Part shown: positions 53,507-61,611 of the stretch, in pieces
Numbering within the stretch: the stretch's first letter is position 1
Layout of the letters: each line of letters starts with the position of its first letter
From: Paracoccaceae bacterium
GTDB lineage: Bacteria; Pseudomonadota; Alphaproteobacteria; Rhodobacterales; Rhodobacteraceae
DNA length: 64,000 bases
Reading direction: 5' to 3'
NCBI GenBank assembly: GCA_027489375.1
Contig: JAIXZW010000004.1
Coordinates: forward strand, 62,001 to 126,000
Made by a program: the position numbers and the translations under genes
The notes under the pieces: generated by a model
The model's database searches: none
What the model was told of the DNA's origin: nothing
The model's input: only the letters and a program-made list of their open reading frames with translations

Positions 53507-54304
53507 TCAAACCTCATCGCCATGCCCCGCGCGCAAGCCTTCCCGCACCCGATGCGCGATCTCGATGAATTCGCGGCTGTCGCGGATGTCGAGGGGCCGC
53601 TCCTTCGGCAAGGGGCTGTCGATGATATCCGTGATCCGCCCCGGACGCGGCGACATGACCACGATCTTGGTGGACAGATAGACCGCCTCGGGGATGGAAT
53701 GGGTGACGAAACCGATGGTCTTTTCCGTCCGCGCCCAAAGCTTCAAAAGCTCCTCGTTCAGACGGTCGCGCACGATCTCGTCGAGCGCGCCAAAGGGTTC
53801 GTCCATCAGCAGGATATCGGCGTCAAAGGCCAAGGCCCGCGCGATGCTCGCCCGCTGCTGCATCCCCCCCGAGAGTTGCCACGGAAACTTCTTCCCGAAC
53901 CCCGCAAGCTCGACCAGCTCCAGCACCCGCTCGACCCGCTCGGCCTGTTCCGCCTTGGAAAACCCCATGATCTCGAGCGGCAGCCGGATATTCCCCGCAA
54001 TCGTCCGCCACGGATACAGCCCCGCCGCCTGGAACACATAGCCGTAAGCCCGCGCCTGCCGCGCCTGATCGGGCGTCATGCCGTTGACCGTCAGCGTGCC
54101 CCCCGTCGGATGCTCCAGCGCCGCCACGCAGCGCAGGAAGGTGGTCTTGCCGCAGCCCGACGGCCCGATGAAGGACACGAACTCCCCCTTCCCCACGGTC
54201 AGGTTGACGTCCTTCAGCGCATGGACCGGCCCGTCGGCGGTCTGGAACACCAGATCCAGCCCCTTCGCCTCGATCACCGGCGCCATGTTCAGCGTATCCT
54301 TCAT
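53507..54304 (-). CDS. ABC transporter ATP-binding protein (SsuB/TauB-like)
   Basis: A 265-residue ATPase of the nitrate/sulfonate/THI5 class. Walker A is GPSGCGKTT, the Q-loop YVFQAAGLYPWRT, signature LSGGMQQRASIARAL, Walker B LLMDEPFGALD and the switch His in VTHSIPEAVYL. It energises the two permeases downstream. ATG 54304 is chosen; ATG 54286 (MAPVIEAKG) is possible. It is separated by 135 bp from the small membrane gene, with a REP-like unit in between. Confidence 0.93.
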   Translation of the reverse strand: MKDTLNMAPVIEAKGLDLVFQTADGPVHALKDVNLTVGKGEFVSFIGPSGCGKTTFLRCVAALEHPTGGTLTVNGMTPDQARQARAYGYVFQAAGLYPWRTIAGNIRLPLEIMGFSKAEQAERVERVLELVELAGFGKKFPWQLSGGMQQRASIARALAFDADILLMDEPFGALDEIVRDRLNEELLKLWARTEKTIGFVTHSIPEAVYLSTKIVVMSPRPGRITDIIDSPLPKERPLDIRDSREFIEIAHRVREGLRAGHGDEV

Positions 54305-54431
54305 CTCGTCCCATATTCCGCCGCGATTTCCGCGCCGTCCCCTGCAACCCATCCCTGCGGAACGGGTCTCACCAATTCCACCCGACCGCAAAGCAGCGCC
54401 CAGCGCCACCCCCACAGTCCGCCCCTGCGAG

Positions 54432-54465
54432 GGGGACGGGGAGGACCGTTCCGCCCCCCGTCCCC
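54432..54465 (-). terminator. GC hairpin downstream of hydA
   Basis: GGGGACGGGG pairs perfectly with CCCCGTCCCC (10 bp, 14-base loop), 14 bp past the dihydropyrimidinase stop. It has no T run, so it may only attenuate transcription into the transporter genes. Confidence 0.45.
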
Positions 54466-54478
54466 GCCCTGCGCAGCC

Positions 54479-55933
54479 TCACACCCCCGTCGCCGGAATC
54501 CCCGTCCGCACCACCGGACGCGGCGCGGTCAGGTCCTTCCACTTGGCCAGCGCACGGTTGACGCTCGGGCGCGGGTCGCGGCGCACGAACTGGCCCCAGC
54601 CCTCCTGCGCCTTGACCTTGCCCTCTTCCACGGCCACGCGGCCACGGGTGAGGGTAAAGCGCGGCAACCCTTTGACCTTCATCCCTTCGAAGACGTTGTA
54701 GTCTATGGCCGATTGCTGCGTCTTGGCCGAAATCACCTTCTCGGCCTTCGGATCGACCACCACAAGATCCGCATCCGCCCCGACCAGAACCGCGCCCTTC
54801 CTCGGATACATGTTCAAAATCTTGGCGATATTGGTCGAGGTGACGGCGACGAATTCCTCGGGCGTGATCCGCCCCGTCTCCACCCCATGCGTCCAGAGCA
54901 CGGGCAGACGGTCCTCAAGCCCCCCCGTCCCGTTCGGGATTTTCGAGAAATTGCCCACCCCGAACCGCTTCTGCGCGGTGGTAAAGGCGCAATGGTCGGT
55001 CGCGACGCAAGACAGGCTGCCCGATTGCAGCCCCGCCCAAAGACTGTCCTGATGCTGCTTGTTGCGGAACGGGGGCGACATGACGCGCCGTGCGGCATGG
55101 TCCCAGTCGGCGTTGAAATACTCCGTCTCGTCCAGCGTCAGGTGCTGGACCAGAGGCTCGCCCCAGACGCGCTTGCCCGCCTGCCGCGCGCGGCGGATCG
55201 CCTCATGCGCCTCCTCGCAACTGGTGTGCACGACGTAAAGCGGCACCCCCGCCATATCCGCGATCATGATGGCGCGGTTCGTGGCCTCGCCCTCCACCGC
55301 AGGCGGACGGCTGTAGGCATGCGCTTCGGGTCCCGTATTGCCCTCGGCCAGCAGTTTCGCGGTCAGTTCCGCCACCACATCGCCATTCTCGGCATGGACC
55401 AGCGCCACCCCGCCCAGATCGCCCACACGGCGGAAGGAATGGAACATCTCGTCATCATTCACCATCAAGGCGCCCTTGTAGGCCATGAAGTGCTTGAACG
55501 AGGTGATGCCGGCCTTCACCGTATCCTCCATCTCGTCCCAGACCTTCTGCCCCCACCACGTCACCGCCATGTGAAAGCTGTAATCGCAATGCGCGCGGCC
55601 CGATTTGTTGTGCCACATCGCGGCTGCATCCATCAGCCCCTGCCCCTGCCCCGGCAGGACGAAGTCGACGACCATCGTCGTCCCCCCCGACAGCGCCGCC
55701 CGCGTGCCGCTCTCGAAATCATCCGCGCTGTAAGTCCCCATGAACGGCATCTCGAGGTGCGTATGCGGATCAATCCCCCCGGGCATCACGTAGCATCCCG
55801 TGGCGTCCAGCACCTCGCCCCCCGTCAAGCCCTGCCCGATCTCGGTGATCACCCCGTTCTCGATCCGCACATCCGCCTTGTAGGACAGGTCCGCCGTGAC
55901 CACGGTGCCGTTCTTGATGATCGTCGAAGCCAT
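54479..55933 (-). CDS. hydA: Dihydropyrimidinase (D-hydantoinase)
   Basis: A 484-residue amidohydrolase that opens dihydrouracil or dihydrothymine rings to N-carbamoyl-beta-amino acids. The metal ligands His57/His59 (IDPHTHLEM), the carbamylated Lys147 (SFKHFMAY), downstream histidines (VHAENGD, VVHTSCEEAH) and the catalytic Asp in VATDHCAF are all present. It lies between the ABC transporter and the N-carbamoyl amidohydrolase on one strand, the second and third steps of reductive pyrimidine breakdown. Confidence 0.94.
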   Translation of the reverse strand: MASTIIKNGTVVTADLSYKADVRIENGVITEIGQGLTGGEVLDATGCYVMPGGIDPHTHLEMPFMGTYSADDFESGTRAALSGGTTMVVDFVLPGQGQGLMDAAAMWHNKSGRAHCDYSFHMAVTWWGQKVWDEMEDTVKAGITSFKHFMAYKGALMVNDDEMFHSFRRVGDLGGVALVHAENGDVVAELTAKLLAEGNTGPEAHAYSRPPAVEGEATNRAIMIADMAGVPLYVVHTSCEEAHEAIRRARQAGKRVWGEPLVQHLTLDETEYFNADWDHAARRVMSPPFRNKQHQDSLWAGLQSGSLSCVATDHCAFTTAQKRFGVGNFSKIPNGTGGLEDRLPVLWTHGVETGRITPEEFVAVTSTNIAKILNMYPRKGAVLVGADADLVVVDPKAEKVISAKTQQSAIDYNVFEGMKVKGLPRFTLTRGRVAVEEGKVKAQEGWGQFVRRDPRPSVNRALAKWKDLTAPRPVVRTGIPATGV

Positions 55934-55964
55934 CTCTTCTCTCCCTGCAAAAGACCTCTGCGGC

Positions 55965-56054
55965 CTTCATCTGTTCTCAAAAATCCTGCGTGGTAGTTTG
56001 TCGTGTTCGCCATCGGTTCGAGAACCGACGGACTGGGGGGTGCAAAACCCCCGG
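55965..56054 (+). repeat. Dispersed element, copy 8 (divergent)
   Basis: Starts with the conserved CTTCATCTGTTC. The AAATATCC core is altered to AAAATCCTGCG, a longer insert with a CGGTTC/GAACCG hairpin follows, and the copy ends in GGGGGG-TGCAAAA-CCCCC. It lies between hydA and the amidohydrolase. Confidence 0.6.
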
Positions 56055-56063
56055 CGGGCGGGG

Positions 56064-57314
56064 TCAGGCGACCACTTCCGCCACCTCGAGCACCGCATGA
56101 AGCAAAACATCCGTCCCCGCCGCCGCCCATTCGGGGGAAATCTCCTCGGCCTCGTTATGGCTCAACCCGTCCACGCAGGGGCACATGATCATCACCGTGG
56201 GGGCCACGCGGTTGATCCAGCAGGCGTCATGCCCTGCACCGGACACGATATCCATGTGGCTATACCCCAACCGCTCCGCCGCACCCCGCACGACCTTGAC
56301 CAGCGCGGGGTCAAAGGTCACGGGGTCGAAATGCCCGACCTCCTCGATCCCGCAGCCAAGGCCCAGTTCCGCCGCCACCGCATGGGCGGCCCGCATCACC
56401 TCGGCCTTCATCGCATCGAGCTTGGCCTGCTCGGGGCTTCGGATGTCGACCGTAAAGACCACCTTGCCCGGGATGACGTTGCGGCTGTTGGGAAAGACCT
56501 TGACCTGCCCCACCGCCCCCACGGCATTGGGCAGGTGGCTCATGGCAATCTGATGCACCCGCTCGGTGATCCGCGCCATGCCCAGCCCCGCATTGACCCG
56601 CATGTTCATCGGCGTGCTGCCGGTATGCGCGTCCTTGCCGGTCAAGGTGATTTCCAGCCACCACAACCCCTGCCCGTGGGTGACGACCCCGATGGTCCTG
56701 CCCTCGGCCTCGAGGATCGGCCCCTGCTCGATGTGCAATTCCAGCATGGCGTGCATCTTGCGCGCGCCGACCTTTTCCGCGCCGACCCAGCCGATCCGCG
56801 CCAGTTCCTCGCCGAAAAGCTTGCCATCCGGATCGCGCCGTCCCTTGGCGTAGTCCTCGGTATGGATGCCCGCAAAGACGCCAGAGGCCAGCATCGCGGG
56901 CGCAAAGCGCGCGCCTTCCTCGTTGGTCCAGTTGGTCACGACAATCGGGTGCTTCGTCTTCACCCCCATGTCGTTCATCGTCCGAACGACCTCGAGCGCG
57001 CCCAGAACCCCCAGCACCCCGTCATATTTCCCGCCCGTGGGCTGGGTATCCAGATGGCTGCCCATATAAACGGGCAAGGCCTTCGGGTCCGTGCCTTCAC
57101 GCGTGAAGAACATGTTGCCCATGCTGTCCACGCCCATCACCATCCCCGCCGCCTCGCACCAGCGCTTGAAGAGATGCCGCCCCTCGTTATCCGCATCTGT
57201 CAGCGTCTGCCGGTTGCAGCCGCCCGCAATCCCCGGCCCGATCAGGGCCATTTCCATAAGGCTGTCCCAAAGACGCGCCGAATTGATCCGCAGGTTCTGC
57301 CCCGGTGCCGACAT
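56064..57314 (-). CDS. N-carbamoyl-beta-alanine/L-amino acid amidohydrolase (M20 family)
   Basis: A 416-residue Zn-dependent hydrolase of the beta-ureidopropionase/allantoate amidohydrolase group. Metal-site motifs are MGSHLDTQPTGGKYDGVLG (His87, Asp98) and TNWTNEEGARF (Glu pair); LELHIEQGPILE and the terminal SGAGHDACWINRVAPT also match. It releases beta-alanine or beta-aminoisobutyrate, CO2 and ammonia, the step after dihydropyrimidinase. It is divergent from a RutR-like regulator with two RutR-box-like palindromes in between. Confidence 0.92.
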   Translation of the reverse strand: MSAPGQNLRINSARLWDSLMEMALIGPGIAGGCNRQTLTDADNEGRHLFKRWCEAAGMVMGVDSMGNMFFTREGTDPKALPVYMGSHLDTQPTGGKYDGVLGVLGALEVVRTMNDMGVKTKHPIVVTNWTNEEGARFAPAMLASGVFAGIHTEDYAKGRRDPDGKLFGEELARIGWVGAEKVGARKMHAMLELHIEQGPILEAEGRTIGVVTHGQGLWWLEITLTGKDAHTGSTPMNMRVNAGLGMARITERVHQIAMSHLPNAVGAVGQVKVFPNSRNVIPGKVVFTVDIRSPEQAKLDAMKAEVMRAAHAVAAELGLGCGIEEVGHFDPVTFDPALVKVVRGAAERLGYSHMDIVSGAGHDACWINRVAPTVMIMCPCVDGLSHNEAEEISPEWAAAGTDVLLHAVLEVAEVVA

Positions 57315-57392
57315 CAGATGGTCTCCCTGTGGCGGGGTCTCTCACGGACCCTCTCCACGCCGCCGCAGCGACAAGTTGAACGACTCGTTTTC

Positions 57393-57406
57393 TGACCGTA
57401 TGGTCA
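57393..57406 (+). promoter_or_regulatory. RutR-box-like operator 1
   Basis: TGACCGTATGGTCA: TGACC and GGTCA arms around four bases, in the 147-bp gap between the amidohydrolase and the TetR gene. It matches the RutR consensus TTGACCANNTGGTCAA at most positions. Confidence 0.7.
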
Positions 57407-57425
57407 AGACGCAGCGCAACACAAC

Positions 57426-57441
57426 CTGACCACTTGGTCAA
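57426..57441 (+). promoter_or_regulatory. RutR-box-like operator 2
   Basis: CTGACCACTTGGTCAA differs from the E. coli RutR consensus at a single outer base. It lies 34 bp centre-to-centre from operator 1 and 20 bp before the TetR start, so binding could repress both divergent genes. Confidence 0.8.
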
Positions 57442-57461
57442 CGAAAATTGCCAAAGGTGCC

Positions 57462-58109
57462 ATGCCCCCGTCTGCCCAAGTCACGCGCATCAAGACCGCC
57501 CGCCGCACAGAAATCAGGCGCGAAAACGAACGCCTGATCCTCGACGCGGCGGAACGCGTCTTTGCCGAGGCGGGCTTCGGCGGGGCCACGATGCAGCTCA
57601 TCGCCGACCTTGCCGGATTGCCCAAGGCAAACCTGCATTACTACTTTCCCACGAAAGAGGCGCTCTACCGCCGCGTGGTGCAGAACATCTTCGAAATCTG
57701 GCTCGACGCTGCCTCCTCCTTCGACGGGGCCGACGACCCCGCCACGGGCATCGGCGGCTATATCGACGCCAAGATGGAAATCTCGCGCCGCCATCCCTTT
57801 GGCTCCAAGGTCTGGGCGGCCGAGGTGATGCAGGGCGCGCCCGTCATACAGGATTACCTCGAGACCACGCTCAAGGATTGGACCGATGGCCGCATCCGCG
57901 TGATACAGGGCTGGATCGACGCCGGCAAAATGGCCCCGATCAACCCGCGCCACCTGCTTTACATGCTCTGGGCCACGACGCAGCATTACGCCGATTTCGG
58001 CCACCAGATCGAAACCCTGAACCACGGCAAGCCCCTCTCCGACCGGCAATGGTCGGACGCCAAGGCCTCTGTCAAAGCCATCATCCTCCGCGGCATCGGC
58101 GCCGCCTGA
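57462..58109 (+). CDS. TetR-family regulator, RutR-like (paralogue 1)
   Basis: A 215-residue TetR repressor. The N-terminal HTH is ILDAAERVFAEAGFGGATMQ then IADLAGLPKANLHYYFPTKE. The C-terminal domain with AAEVMQGAPVIQDYL and LYMLWATTQHYADF is the RutR type. E. coli RutR binds TTGACCANNTGGTCAA and releases on uracil or thymine; here two such sites lie directly upstream. It likely controls pyrimidine catabolism. A haem-degrading-domain gene follows after 15 bp. Confidence 0.9.
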   Translation: MPPSAQVTRIKTARRTEIRRENERLILDAAERVFAEAGFGGATMQLIADLAGLPKANLHYYFPTKEALYRRVVQNIFEIWLDAASSFDGADDPATGIGGYIDAKMEISRRHPFGSKVWAAEVMQGAPVIQDYLETTLKDWTDGRIRVIQGWIDAGKMAPINPRHLLYMLWATTQHYADFGHQIETLNHGKPLSDRQWSDAKASVKAIILRGIGAA

Positions 58110-58124
58110 CCATTGGAACCCGCG

Positions 58125-58577
58125 ATGAACCTGTCCGAATTCGAAGCCGAAGCCGCCAGCCTGATCCTGCCCGAATTCACCGAGGAAACCGCCCTGCGCC
58201 TCGGCCTCACGGTGGTGAACATGGCCAAGCTGGAAAAGATGCCCATCGTCGTGAACATCCGCACGCAGGACCGCACGCTCTTTCACGCCGCCCTCCCCGG
58301 TTCCGCCCCGCTCAATGACAACTGGGCGCGGCGGAAGTCGAACACCGCCTTTGCCTTCCAGAAGGCCTCGTTCCACGCGCAGCACGCGATGAAGTCCAAG
58401 GACGAGGACCTGTCCAAACACGGGCTGAACACGACCGATTACGCCCCGCAAGGCGGCGCGGTCCCGATCTGCGTGAGGGGCGCGGGCATGGTCGCCTGCC
58501 TCACCGTCTCGGGCCTGCCGCAGGCCGAGGATCACGCGCTGGCCGTCCGCGCCATCCGCACGCTGCTGCCCGACTGA
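58125..58577 (+). CDS. Haem-degrading/HbpS-GlcG family protein (UPF0303-like)
   Basis: A 150-residue protein of the PF03928 type (GlcG/HbpS/YBR137W-like). It shows LGLTVVNMAKLEKMPIVVNI, NDNWARRKSNTAF and FQKASFHAQHAMKSKD, then YAPQGGAVPICVRGAGMVAC. Family members often form octamers and accompany various catabolic operons, sometimes binding haem or cobalamin; the role is unclear. It is 15 bp after the RutR-like gene, so probably in the same regulated transcript. ATG 58125 is chosen over an upstream TTG. Confidence 0.85.
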   Translation: MNLSEFEAEAASLILPEFTEETALRLGLTVVNMAKLEKMPIVVNIRTQDRTLFHAALPGSAPLNDNWARRKSNTAFAFQKASFHAQHAMKSKDEDLSKHGLNTTDYAPQGGAVPICVRGAGMVACLTVSGLPQAEDHALAVRAIRTLLPD

Positions 58578-58693
58578 CGCGCCACGATTTTTCGCAGAAA
58601 AATCCCCCGCCCCGACATTCCCTGTCGGTTCCGGATTTGCACGCCCCCCGCCCAAGCGACACCCTTCCGCCGAACCTTTGCCGGAGCGCCCCC

Positions 58694-60013
58694 ATGACCA
58701 ACACCTCGCAATCTCTCTTCGACCGCGGCATGAAGGTGCTCGTCGAAGGCGTCTCCTCCGCCTCGCGCGGCCCCGCCACCTTCGGCGGCGCGCCACGCTA
58801 CATGAGCCACGGTCAGGGATCGCGCCTCTATGACGTCGACGGGCGCGAATACATCGACTGGATGATGGCTTTCGGCGCGCTCCCGCTTGGCCACGCCCAC
58901 CCCCGCATCGTCGAAACCGTCACGCGCGAGGTCGCCCGCGGCACCCACTTCGCCACGGCACTAGAGGTCGAGGTCGAGGTCGCCGAAATGCTCGTCGCCC
59001 TCCTGCCGCATGTCGACAAGGTCCGCTTCGCCAATACCGGGACCGAGGCGGCGATGGCCGCCTTCCGCCTCTGCCGCGGCCACACCGGACGGCGCAAGAT
59101 CATCAAATTCGAAGGCCATTACCACGGCTGGTGGGATGCCGTCCTCGTCAACACCAACCCCCTCCCCCCCACCATGTTCGGCCACCCGAACGATCCGATC
59201 CGCATCCCCGACTCGTCCGGCATCCCCGAAGAGGCGTGGAAGGACACGGTCGTCGTCCGCTGGAACGATTTCGACGCCATCGAACAGGCGATGAAACTCC
59301 ACGGGGCCGATGCCGCCTGCGTCGTGACCGAAGGCGTCATGTCCAACATGGGCGTCATCCCCCCGAAAGCGGGCTACCTCAAACACATCCAGGACCTCTG
59401 CCGGAAATACGGCGCGCTCTTCTACCTCGACGAAACCGTCACCGGCTTCCGCCTCGCCGCAGGCGGCTGCGCCGAGCTTTACGGTCTCACGCCCGATATC
59501 GTCACCTATGGCAAGGCGCTCGGCGGTGGCCTGCCGATGGCGATGATCGGCGGGCGGGCCGAGGTGATGGCGGGTCTCGAATGGGGCAAGGTGCTGCACT
59601 TCGGCACGCATAACGCGGGCCGCCTTGCGCTGCATGTGACCAAGACGATGCTGGAAACCATGCTTGAAAACGATCAGGCGGGCTTCAAACGCATCAAGCA
59701 GCTCGGCCAGTCGATGGCGACTGAGCTGACCCGCGTGGCGAAAACCTCGAACCGCCACGGCATGGTGGTGCAATCGGTCAATTCCATGTTCCAGATCTTC
59801 TTCACCGACCAGCCCGAAATCAACGATTTCCGCGACTTCTGCACCCATGTCGACCGCGTGAAGTTCCGCAACTTCGTGCTGCGCCTTTTCGACAAGGGCA
59901 TCTACATGAACCCCTCGGCCACGCTGCACTCCCTCTCGGCCATCGTGCATACCGAGGACGACATCAAAGCCACCGCCAAGGCCGTGGCCGAGGTGCTGGA
60001 CGAAATGCCGTGA
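58694..60013 (+). CDS. Class III aminotransferase, GSA-aminotransferase-like
   Basis: A 439-residue PLP-dependent class III aminotransferase. Features are YDVDGREYIDWMMAFGALPL, VRFANTGTEAAMAAFRLCRG, ALFYLDETVTGFRLAAGG with the PLP-ring Asp region, and the Schiff-base Lys274 in TYGKALGGGLP. It resembles glutamate-1-semialdehyde aminomutase and the group annotated as aspartate aminotransferase-like. Position after the pyrimidine genes allows a role in beta-alanine or beta-aminoisobutyrate transamination, but this is inference. ATG 58694 follows GGAG. Confidence 0.88.
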   Translation: MTNTSQSLFDRGMKVLVEGVSSASRGPATFGGAPRYMSHGQGSRLYDVDGREYIDWMMAFGALPLGHAHPRIVETVTREVARGTHFATALEVEVEVAEMLVALLPHVDKVRFANTGTEAAMAAFRLCRGHTGRRKIIKFEGHYHGWWDAVLVNTNPLPPTMFGHPNDPIRIPDSSGIPEEAWKDTVVVRWNDFDAIEQAMKLHGADAACVVTEGVMSNMGVIPPKAGYLKHIQDLCRKYGALFYLDETVTGFRLAAGGCAELYGLTPDIVTYGKALGGGLPMAMIGGRAEVMAGLEWGKVLHFGTHNAGRLALHVTKTMLETMLENDQAGFKRIKQLGQSMATELTRVAKTSNRHGMVVQSVNSMFQIFFTDQPEINDFRDFCTHVDRVKFRNFVLRLFDKGIYMNPSATLHSLSAIVHTEDDIKATAKAVAEVLDEMP

Positions 60014-60028
60014 GGACCGGAGCGGCCA

Positions 60029-60120
60029 AGGTGCGCAGCAAGTGCGCACCCTACCCGTCCACCGCCCCCGTGCGCCGGTGCCGCGCAAAGTGACGTAGGG
60101 TGCGCACTCGCTGCGCACCT
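60029..60120. repeat. Long inverted repeat between the aminotransferase and ProC-like genes
   Basis: Arms of 26 bp (60029-60054 and 60095-60120) pair at 25 of 26 positions, the odd pair being A-C. The left arm starts AGGTGCGCAGCAAGTGCGCA and ends CCCTAC. The 40-bp loop is GC-rich. It could fold as a strong RNA hairpin or mark an inverted mobile repeat. Confidence 0.85.
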
Positions 60121-60188
60121 GCCCCCGACCGCCCTCCTCACCCGCTTCGCGTCTCGCCCAACCCCAACCCCACCCCCGAGGCCCATCC

Positions 60189-60938
60189 ATGACGACCATC
60201 GGCATCCTCGGCACCGGCCACCTCGCCGACTTCCTGATCCGCGGCGCGGCGCCCCACGGCTACCGCTTCATCGTCTCGCCCTCCCGCCGCGCGGCCTCGC
60301 TCGTCTGCGATCACGTCACCCTCGCCCCCTCGAACCAGACGGTGCTCGACCAGGCCGACCTGATCGTGGTCGCCCTCCCCGCCCGTGATGGCCTCTCGAT
60401 CCTGCAAACCCTGCGCTTCCGGCCCGAGCATTCGGTCCTCTCGGCGATGGCGGGCACCCGCCTTCAGCCCCTGTCGCAAGCCGTCGCCCCCGCCCGCGCC
60501 CGGTGCACCATGATGCCCGGCCACGCCAACGCCTATGGCGTCGGCCCCTCGCTCCTTTACCCGCCCGACCCCGCGTGGAACGCCTTCCTCGCCACCCTCG
60601 GCCCCGTCCACAGCTTTACCGAAGAAGCCCCCTTCGTCACCGCCACCGCCTTCGGCGCGCTGTCGGGGGCCAGCTTCTTCCTCATCGAAACCCTCGCCGA
60701 CTGGTTCACCAGAAACGGCCTGCCCGAGGCCGAAGCCCGCCGCCTCATCGCCGAAACCCTGATCGGCAACGCGACCGTGGTGTTGCGCGAAGACCTGCCC
60801 CTTGCCGCCATCACCCCTGGCGTGGCGACCAGGGGCGGCATCACCGAAGCCCTCGTCGCAAGACTCCGCGAAGCCGATGCGCTTGACGCATGGCACGCAG
60901 CACTCGACGGCGTCCTCGACCGCCTGGGCGGGGTTTAG
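60189..60938 (+). CDS. ProC/F420-oxidoreductase-like NAD(P)-binding protein
   Basis: A 249-residue protein resembling pyrroline-5-carboxylate reductase. The N-terminal Rossmann motif is IGILGTGHLADFLIRG, and the C-terminal dimerisation helix contains TPGVATRGGITEALVARL, where ProC has its TSPGGTT-type loop. True ProC usually keeps PN(T)P and SPGGTT; these are altered (MMPGHANAYG), so it may act on a different imine. It follows the aminotransferase after an inverted repeat. Confidence 0.75.
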   Translation: MTTIGILGTGHLADFLIRGAAPHGYRFIVSPSRRAASLVCDHVTLAPSNQTVLDQADLIVVALPARDGLSILQTLRFRPEHSVLSAMAGTRLQPLSQAVAPARARCTMMPGHANAYGVGPSLLYPPDPAWNAFLATLGPVHSFTEEAPFVTATAFGALSGASFFLIETLADWFTRNGLPEAEARRLIAETLIGNATVVLREDLPLAAITPGVATRGGITEALVARLREADALDAWHAALDGVLDRLGGV

Positions 60939-61019
60939 GTTTTTCCACCCCGCCCCCTTCCTTCCGGCCCGCTTGCGCCTATCTCGGTGGGATAAGAACC
61001 AAACATGAAAGAGGGATAC

Positions 61020-61106
61020 ATGTTCAAAGGCCTGACCACCGCCATGCTCATCGTCACCGCCATGCTCACCGCCGTTCCGGCGGGGATGATGCTGCTGATC
61101 GAATGA
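61020..61106 (+). CDS. Putative 28-residue membrane microprotein
   Basis: A short frame, MFKGLTTAMLIVTAMLTAVP followed by AGMMLLIE, is almost entirely one hydrophobic helix. A ribosome site (GAGGG) precedes ATG 61020; starting at ATG 61005 would add MKEGY. It ends 4 bp before the convergent ACT-domain gene stop. Size and hydrophobicity fit small single-pass regulatory peptides, but conservation would decide whether it is real. Confidence 0.45.
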   Translation: MFKGLTTAMLIVTAMLTAVPAGMMLLIE

Positions 61107-61110
61107 TCCG

Positions 61111-61467
61111 TCAGCCGCGGGCCGCCTCGGCCTGCAAGGCGCGCAGCACCGCCATCGCGTGATCGGCAAGCGGTGCAGGAACAAAGACATGGTCGTGGTG
61201 ATGCGCCGCGACCATGTTGCAGGGGATACCGGCCCCTGCCAAAGCCGTCGCCACCGCCGCCGTCAGTCCGACCCCGTCGAGCGCCGAGTTCACCTCCAGC
61301 GTGATGCAGCGCATCTCCATCGCTTCGGGGGCCAGCGCGGCGGGAACCACCAGCGACATCCCCTCCGCCTCCCGGAACATCGCCAGCGCATCGGGTAGCA
61401 GGTCCGCCCCTCCGGTCACGAAGGCATAGCTCCCGTCCAGAAGCCGTGGCGACATGCCCGCCACCAT
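61111..61467 (-). CDS. ACT domain-containing protein
   Basis: A ~118-residue protein of the small ACT_7/DUF2241 type with two ACT-like halves. Motifs are GMSPRLLDGSYAFVT, MRCITLEVNSALDGVGLTAA, GIPCNMVAAHHHDHVFVP and the final MAVLRALQ. Members bind small ligands, often amino acids. ATG 61467 (MVAGMSPRLL) is the likely start; longer or shorter starts exist. It is transcribed away from the rutR gene. Confidence 0.85.
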   Translation of the reverse strand: MVAGMSPRLLDGSYAFVTGGADLLPDALAMFREAEGMSLVVPAALAPEAMEMRCITLEVNSALDGVGLTAAVATALAGAGIPCNMVAAHHHDHVFVPAPLADHAMAVLRALQAEAARG

Positions 61468-61611
61468 CTCGCGCCCGCCACGCACCACCGGCCCCATCCT
61501 GCCCCCCCGAACCGCGCACCGACGTATTCAACCGTTTGCATCCTGCCTGTTTTTCCGTCACATTTCAAAGCCATCCCAATCGCCGCCCTGCGGACGACCC
61601 GAAGGCCCGAA

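Noticed and set aside
56000-56054. tRNA-like TTCGAGAACC segment
   Set aside because: It is a simple CGGTTC/GAACCG hairpin inside a dispersed repeat; no cloverleaf can be drawn.
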